Positions 61,148-64,000 of a stretch of 64,000 bases of DNA are shown piece after piece; the stretch's first letter is position 1, and each line of letters starts with the position of its first letter. The notes under the pieces were generated by a model. That model made no database searches. It had not been told where the DNA came from and saw only the letters and a program-made list of their open reading frames with translations. This stretch comes from Pyrus communis. Its lineage: Eukaryota; Streptophyta; Magnoliopsida; Rosales; Rosaceae. The position numbers and the translations under genes are program-made. The stretch spans positions 12,324,001 through 12,388,000 of the forward strand of contig NC_084813.1 in assembly GCF_963583255.1 (NCBI RefSeq), given 5' to 3'.

Positions 61148-61165
61148 TCCCCGGCAACGGCGCCA
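61148..61165 (-). other. Primer-binding site for tRNA-Asp
   Basis: The plus strand reads TCCCCGGCAACGGCGCCA, identical over 18 bases to the 3' end of plant tRNA-Asp(GTC) as I recall it, so the minus-strand PBS is its exact complement. It lies 5 bases inside the 5' LTR. Athila elements are known to use tRNA-Asp. Confidence 0.9.
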
Positions 61166-61170
61166 AAATT

Positions 61171-63055
61171 TGATGTGAAAATTAACTTGAGATACAAATT
61201 AAACCCTATTTGTGACAATTGTAGTATATATGCAAGTAGGGATCGTTCTAGACCGGGGATTAACTAGGGATGCTAATCAACACAAATAAGACAAAAAAAA
61301 AAAAACACTAACTAGACTCTATAGACTCAAAACTAACTTAAAACACTTAAAACAGCAACAAGCAATAAAAAAGACTCAATTCTAGACCTAACAACTGATT
61401 TTGACGAAAATAAAACTTAACTTGACTCAAAAGACTAAAAGAAAACAGATTTTGACTCAAATAACAAGACTAAATGAAAGGGAGATTGTTTTTGACGAAA
61501 TTAAAACTTAAAACAGAAACTTTGTATAAAACACTTTGTAAAAATGAATTTGGGTGAATTAAATGGGTGAAAGGCTAGTTAGAGGGTCCTTCTCCACACA
61601 TGACATATGCATATAAACCAATTTCTAGTTATTATTCCTTTAGACTATGAATGACAATGTCCCAAGTTAATTGCATCGCACAATTAACCATCAGATTTTT
61701 CTTATTTCATTGAATTAGATGGAATACACATCGCAACCAAATTATCTTTCTCAAGTTCCCTATATGAAACGCATGATAAAGATACATGTCAAAAGTCATT
61801 AAGTTCTATGAAAATCATAAGCATTGACAAGGCATTCATCACCATGAAACGCATGAGACTCATACTAAGGATTTACTTAACATGATTGTGACTAGCAACC
61901 TCCACTACTTGTGAATATAAGTGAATAACTATTACGTGAAACTCCCTTATACTCTAGCATCAAATTCATGCATGCAAATTAAGTGTCGACCTTCAACCAA
62001 CACACATAAACAAGTTTTAATAACTTAGATAAGCAAATCACATTCAAGACTTAAGAAACAAATAACTGGATATAATCAATTCATATAAAACATATAATCA
62101 TGGCTTCAAATTCACCTCCAACTAAAAAGAAATTAGGTCCACATGTTAATCATAATTGAAAACCAAATTAATATAAACATTGAACTAAAACTAAGGATAG
62201 AATACACCTAGAAACACTCCACACTCCAATGGCAGATTTCGAACCCTCTTTGGATGGCAGATTGCACAAGTCTTCTTCTCCTTCCTTCCTTGCTTGCGGC
62301 ACTAGGGTGATGTGTGAATTATGGTGTTTGTGGCTGAAAGTTTGAATGAATGAATGAGTGAATGGATGATTTGAATGGTGCGGCAAACACTTGTATTTAT
62401 AGGGCTTAAACCTTAGGGAAATCAGATTAGGGTGTGGTAGAAATTAGGTGGGAAAAGGTTTGCACAATCCTAGGGTAAAAGGGACTAGGATTCCACGGCA
62501 AAGACCAAGGAAGAATGGGAAAAGGATTGCAGATTCTAGAGCTTCTAGAAGAGGGGGAGGTGCCACTTTTGTAGGGTTTCTAGAAACAATGTGTTTTATG
62601 GCAGAAATTTGACTTCTAGAAACGATAAAGGGTGCGGCACCTATTTAGGTGTTCTAATGTGAAATTAAGTCCTCTTTGCAGCTGTAATTAAGGTAGCAAA
62701 AGATTAGGATAAGATAAGGTTGGATAAGATAAGATTGGATAGGATAAGGTTGGATAATGTTCCTTATTTCTTGCTCTTTCCTTATCCTCTTTGTATTTGA
62801 ACTTCTTTCATCAGATTTGTAACCTTTCCTAGCCTCTCTTGACTTCAATTTCGTCCATCCACTTTGCTCTATAGTTAAGCTATCCAATCCAGGCCCAAAA
62901 CTGCTCCAAATAGCTCCAAAATGCACTTTCTTGCTCCTTTTGACATTAGGACCTAAAAACATACGAAAATAGCTTAAAAGACTATAATAAGTAGTAGTTA
63001 ACTAACTAAATGCAAGGAAACAACATAGTTAAGTAGCATAATTATGCTCCTATCA
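61171..63055 (-). repeat. 5' LTR of the Athila-like element
   Basis: It starts (minus) TGATAGGAGCATAATTATGC and ends AATTTTCACATCA, 1885 bp, next to the PBS. It carries a segment (about 61650-61840) missing from the 3' LTR. Confidence 0.9.
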
Positions 63056-63588
63056 ATAATGATGGAGATGATTATTTTCATTGTTTTAATCATATTTTAA
63101 GAAGTCTTGTTACCATTACACGTGTTGAAAAATTTCTGGTGAATACCATTTCAAGCACTTTTCAATAAACAGCACATGGAGTATCTATAGGTTGATTTGT
63201 AACAGAACAGTTGAGGATTTTGTGTTTCTCATTTCTCCTGAGCTGTTGGACATCACAAAACAACATTAAGTGTGTGTTTTTATTTTATTTTTATAATCCT
63301 GTATTGTAACGCACTAGTGTACTGGGAAGCTTCTGGATCTACTACTTATTCTAGTGGCTTGTAGTAAGTTGTTAGAGTATTATGTAAATGGAAAGTATTA
63401 TGATGATGTAGGTACACGTAAGTCATTCCCAATTAAGCAGGTCAAATCTTTTTTGCATAAAAGGTGCATCAAGAAATGTCTATAAAAACGAGCGAAATGA
63501 ATTTTCCCCCTGCATCTCTCTCTCTCTCTCTCATAGCTTATGTTCAGTTGGAATTTGCTGTTATACTCAAATGTTTCATATAATGCAG
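63056..63588 (+). other. Intron-like DNA upstream of the helicase exons
   Basis: No further helicase exon is seen here. A CT microsatellite is at about 63517-63532. The sequence ends in a TAATGCAG splice acceptor at 63588. Confidence 0.5.
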
Positions 63589-63982
63589 ATTCGCTCAGAC
63601 CGTCAAACATTATACCGGACTGCTACCTGGCCAAAGGAGGTTGAACAACTGGCTAGGCAGTTCCTTTACAATCCATACAAAGTACTCCATCTTTCATTTA
63701 GTAGAAAAGCGTTCTGCATCTCTTAGGACAGTCTTCAATTTTTAGTGTCAGTCTGTCATTGTCAATTATTGATACTGCATGAAATTGGCATTAATAAAAT
63801 GCGCCTTTTCTATCATGTGGTTGCAATAGTTCTTATTGTATATATCATCATATTGATATGCCAACAACTAATTTACATTTTTTGGATGTTGAACAGGTGA
63901 TAATAGGTTCTCCAGATTTGAAAGCTAACCATTCGATCCGCCAAATTGTTGACATCATTACTGAAAATCAGAAATATAACAA
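63589..63982 (+). CDS. DEAD-box RNA helicase (RH20/RH30, DBP2/p68 type), partial
   Basis: Two exons: 63589-63681 (31 codons, IRSDRQTLYRTATWPKEVEQ then LARQFLYNPYK) and 63897-63982 (VIIGSPDLKANHSIRQIVDI then ITENQKYNK), with GT...AG intron and a GTAGGG donor at 63983. They span motif III and the start of the second RecA-like domain. In this family motif III is SAT within LYWSATWPKEV; here it is LYRTATWPKEV, with Trp to Arg and Ser to Thr. The exons upstream (Q motif, GSGKT, DEAD) are not within the 500 bp between the Athila-like LTR and the first exon, nor elsewhere in the window. The gene is either cut by the transposon insertions (pseudogene) or has a very large intron. Such helicases unwind RNA in ribosome biogenesis and mRNA decay. 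Confidence 0.8.
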
Positions 63983-64000
63983 GTAGGGTGCTATCTATGT

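Larger units (their letters stand above)
52739..63055 (-). mobile_element. Athila-like Ty3/gypsy element, internally deleted and recombinant
   Basis: On the minus strand: 5' LTR 63055-61171, tRNA-Asp primer site, gag, protease, a short post-pol remnant, a long AT-rich 3' non-coding region, polypurine tract, 3' LTR 54439-52739. RT, RNase H and integrase are missing. A 1.8-kb solo LTR splits the interior at 56820-58619. Flanks are acatt (left) and ataat (right), not a TSD. The two LTRs are near-identical in one part and very different in the other. Confidence 0.87.

Overview
The window is plant nuclear DNA. Genes are intron-rich, the sequence is AT-rich, and plant-specific families are present: an R2R3-MYB, an IQD calmodulin-binding protein, FAR1/MULE transposase, Tat and Athila-type Ty3/gypsy elements, Cassandra TRIMs carrying 5S rRNA sequence, tRNA-derived SINEs and Tourist-like MITEs. 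Several repeats look like ones I associate with Rosaceae (apple/pear/peach relatives), but that placement is recollection and inference, not proof.

Host genes are few. (1) Around 26.0-28.2 kb (+) is a three-exon gene for mitochondrial ribosomal protein bL34m. (2) Around 40.3-41.9 kb (-) is a three-exon R2R3-MYB of the MYB26/MYB67 type, with the canonical 133 and 130 nt first exons. (3) Around 49.9-51.1 kb (-) is a 5'-truncated IQD pseudogene with two stops and a frameshift. (4) At the right edge (63.6-64.0 kb, +) are two exons of a DEAD-box RNA helicase of the RH20/DBP2 type that runs out of the window.

Most of the rest is nested transposons, and many boundaries can be fixed to the base from target-site duplications (TSDs). 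0.7-3.05 kb: LINE tail and decayed FAR1/MULE transposase. 3.05-14.68 kb: 5'-truncated Tat retrotransposon with gag, pol without RT core, a tandem-repeat untranslated region, an antisense ORF and a 3' LTR; it is hit by a hAT element (5609-6737) and a solo LTR (10933-12171), and deleting each with one TSD restores the reading frame. 14.7-19.2 kb: LTR-like DNA holding a hAT element that carries a complete Cassandra TRIM. 19.2-23.2 kb: a solo LTR split by another solo LTR of the same family in opposite orientation. 28.3-30.5 kb: Harbinger-like element. 30.6-37.0 kb: full-length L1-type LINE with 15-bp TSD. 38.2-39.8 kb: a SINE split by a Pack-MULE-like element holding pieces of a chloroplast RNA-binding protein gene, itself hit by a Cassandra solo LTR. 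45.8-46.3 kb: SINE split by a Tourist-like MITE. 51.4-52.7 kb: LINE 3' piece. 52.7-63.06 kb: Athila-like element on the minus strand lacking RT/RNase H/integrase, interrupted by a 1.8-kb solo LTR, with a chimeric LTR and mismatched TSDs suggesting inter-element recombination.

The genes do not form a pathway together; they are independent loci in transposon-dense DNA. The most unusual items are the Pack-MULE gene capture, the four nested insertions whose removal can be verified, the intact 5S-like sequence in the Cassandra copies, and the recombinant Athila LTR. I found no tRNA or rRNA gene proper and no CRISPR array.
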